From contig CAZJZH010000057.1 of the NCBI GenBank assembly GCA_964550465.1, positions 1 through 5,189 of the forward strand: 5,189 nucleotides of DNA, given 5' to 3'. This DNA comes from CAZJZH01 sp964550465. Its GTDB lineage: Bacteria > Patescibacteriota > Patescibacteriia > JACRDY01. Shown here piece by piece: positions 3,805-5,189 of this stretch (position 1 is the first letter of the stretch; each line of letters opens with the position of its first letter). The notes beneath the pieces are model-generated. The model did not search any database. It saw only the letters and a program-made list of their open reading frames with translations, and had not been told where the DNA came from. The translations under genes were made by a program, and so were the position numbers.

Positions 3805-5189
3805 ATGGCTCGAGAATACAGCTTAGAAAAAACACGTAACATCGGTATCATCGCTCACATTGACGCGGGTAAGACCACTGTGACCGAACGCATCCTCTTC
3901 TACACCGGTAAGAAGCATAAAATCGGTGAGGTGCACGAAGGCGCGGCGGAAATGGACTGGATGGAACAGGAGCGGGAGCGTGGTATCACCATTACCTCAG
4001 CTGCGACCACCTGTTTCTGGAACGATGCGCGCATCAACATTATCGACACCCCTGGTCACGTTGACTTCACCGCTGAGGTGGAGCGTAGTTTGCGGGTGTT
4101 GGATGGCGGTGTAGTGGTCTTTGATGGTGTGGCCGGTGTTGAGCCGCAATCAGAAACGGTCTGGCACCAGGCGAACAAGTACGAAGTGCCACGTATTGCT
4201 TTCATCAACAAAATGGACCGTACTGGAGCAGATTTCTACGCTGACCTAGAGTCTATTCACAGTCGCTTGACCAAAGATGCTCATCCAATTCAGCTACCAA
4301 TTGGCGCTGAAGAAAACTTCCAGGGCATTATTGACTTGTTCACCTTACAGGCCCGCGTCTATCAAGATGATATGGGTACCAAGTACGAAGACCAGGAAGT
4401 ACCAGCTGACATGAAGGAAAAAGTTGAACAGTACCGTAGTCAGTTGATTGAAGCTATTGCTGAGACAGATGAGGATTTGATGAATCGCTACTTGGGCGGT
4501 GAAGAACTATCTATTGATGAGTTGAAGGCAGCTCTGCGTAAAGCAGTCAGTAACAACCAAATTGTGCCAGTGCTAGCCGGTTCAGCCTTGAAAAACAAAG
4601 GCGTCCAGTTCTTGCTTGACGCGGTGGTTGAATACCTGCCATCACCACTAGATGTGCCAGCCGTTGAAGGGCATGCTGTAGATAACGAAGAAGAACAGAT
4701 GGTCCGCCAGTCCAGTGATGACGAGCCATTTGCTGCCTTGGCCTTTAAGATTGCAGTTGACCCGTTTGTTGGTAAGCTGTGTTTCTTCCGGGTGTACTCC
4801 GGTACGATTAAGTCTGGTTCATATGTCTTGAACACCAGCACCGGTAACAAGGAGCGTTTGGGTCGTATTTTGCGGATGCACGCCAACTCACGAGAAGAAG
4901 TGGATGAAGTCTACGCTGGTGATATCGCTGCTGCCGTTGGGTTGAAAGACACCTTTACCGGCCACACCCTCTGTGATGAGAATCACCCAGTTATTTTGGA
5001 ATCTATTACCTTCCCAGAGCCAGTTATCGCCGTGGCGGTTGAGCCAAAGACTAAGTCTGACCAAGAGAAGATGGGTATCGCGCTACAGAAGTTGGCCGAA
5101 GAAGACCCTACCTTCCAGGTGCGTTCTGATGAAGAAACCTTGCAGACTATTATTAGTGGTATGGGTGAGCTGCACTTGGAGATTATTAT
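3805..5189 (+). CDS. fusA: Elongation factor G, 3'-truncated by the window
   Basis: EF-G is the GTPase that drives translocation of tRNA and mRNA through the ribosome and, with ribosome recycling factor, helps split it after termination. The frame is open from ATG 3805 to the window edge: 461 codons plus two bases of a protein normally near 700 residues. The G domain is intact: P-loop AHIDAGKT at 17-24, switch region RGITI at 59-63, DTPGH at 80-84 with the catalytic His84, and NKMD at 134-137. The EF-G-specific G' insertion follows. Domain II starts near residue 310 (PFAALAFKI) and domain III near 405 (PEPVIAVAVEPKT), reaching SGMGELHLEI at the edge. Domains IV and V are outside the window. 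It is the third gene of the str operon, 136 bases after rpsG. The leader ends TCCT directly before the ATG, as at rpsG, with no Shine-Dalgarno. Confidence 0.98.
   Translation, partial: MAREYSLEKTRNIGIIAHIDAGKTTVTERILFYTGKKHKIGEVHEGAAEMDWMEQERERGITITSAATTCFWNDARINIIDTPGHVDFTAEVERSLRVLDGGVVVFDGVAGVEPQSETVWHQANKYEVPRIAFINKMDRTGADFYADLESIHSRLTKDAHPIQLPIGAEENFQGIIDLFTLQARVYQDDMGTKYEDQEVPADMKEKVEQYRSQLIEAIAETDEDLMNRYLGGEELSIDELKAALRKAVSNNQIVPVLAGSALKNKGVQFLLDAVVEYLPSPLDVPAVEGHAVDNEEEQMVRQSSDDEPFAALAFKIAVDPFVGKLCFFRVYSGTIKSGSYVLNTSTGNKERLGRILRMHANSREEVDEVYAGDIAAAVGLKDTFTGHTLCDENHPVILESITFPEPVIAVAVEPKTKSDQEKMGIALQKLAEEDPTFQVRSDEETLQTIISGMGELHLEII

Noticed and set aside
4488..4886. Antisense frames within fusA, with similar ones in rpsL and rpsG
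   Set aside because: They are shadows of strongly conserved coding sequence on the other strand or frame, and have no start signals.

Overview
The window reads as a chromosomal segment of a bacterium with intermediate G+C and the standard stop codons (TGA, TAG and TAA all end genes here). The S12 and S7 sequences, the small genes of unknown function and the period-7 AT-rich arrays between genes suggest a Patescibacteria/CPR-type genome. This is an inference from sequence style. No 16S or other decisive marker is present.

Region by region. (1) Bases 1-1541 carry three plus-strand genes: an M50-type site-2 protease family membrane protein (81-719) behind a plausible promoter, a small AT-rich SRPBCC-fold protein (778-1173), and a 110-residue three-helix membrane protein of unknown function (1209-1541). 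The gaps between them, and the stretch after them, hold short tandem repeats of about 7 bases (8 in one array) built on AATTA. (2) Bases 1671-2289 hold one minus-strand transcription unit with its own promoter, a strong AGGAGG ribosome binding site, a 164-residue acidic protein (1725-2219) and a rho-independent terminator. The protein contains four copies of a 12-residue helical motif arranged as two pairs. (3) Bases 2290-2682 have no convincing gene. They contain a sharply GC-rich, highly self-complementary block at about 2325-2500 that folds on paper into a three-way junction followed by a perfect 26-bp palindrome, and then another period-7 array. (4) Bases 2683-5189 are the start of a str operon: promoter, rpsL (S12), rpsG (S7) and fusA (EF-G, cut off by the window end). 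A 136-base rpsG-fusA gap carries a hairpin with a T tract and a possible 24-codon ORF.

The str genes supply the decoding-centre protein S12, the 30S-head assembly protein S7 and the translocase EF-G. The upstream genes have no evident link to translation. The most notable signals are the GC-rich structured element at 2325-2500, the repeat-bracketed AT-rich SRPBCC gene, the four-motif protein, a Ser at the S12 position that is Lys88 in E. coli, and the lack of a Shine-Dalgarno sequence before six of seven genes.
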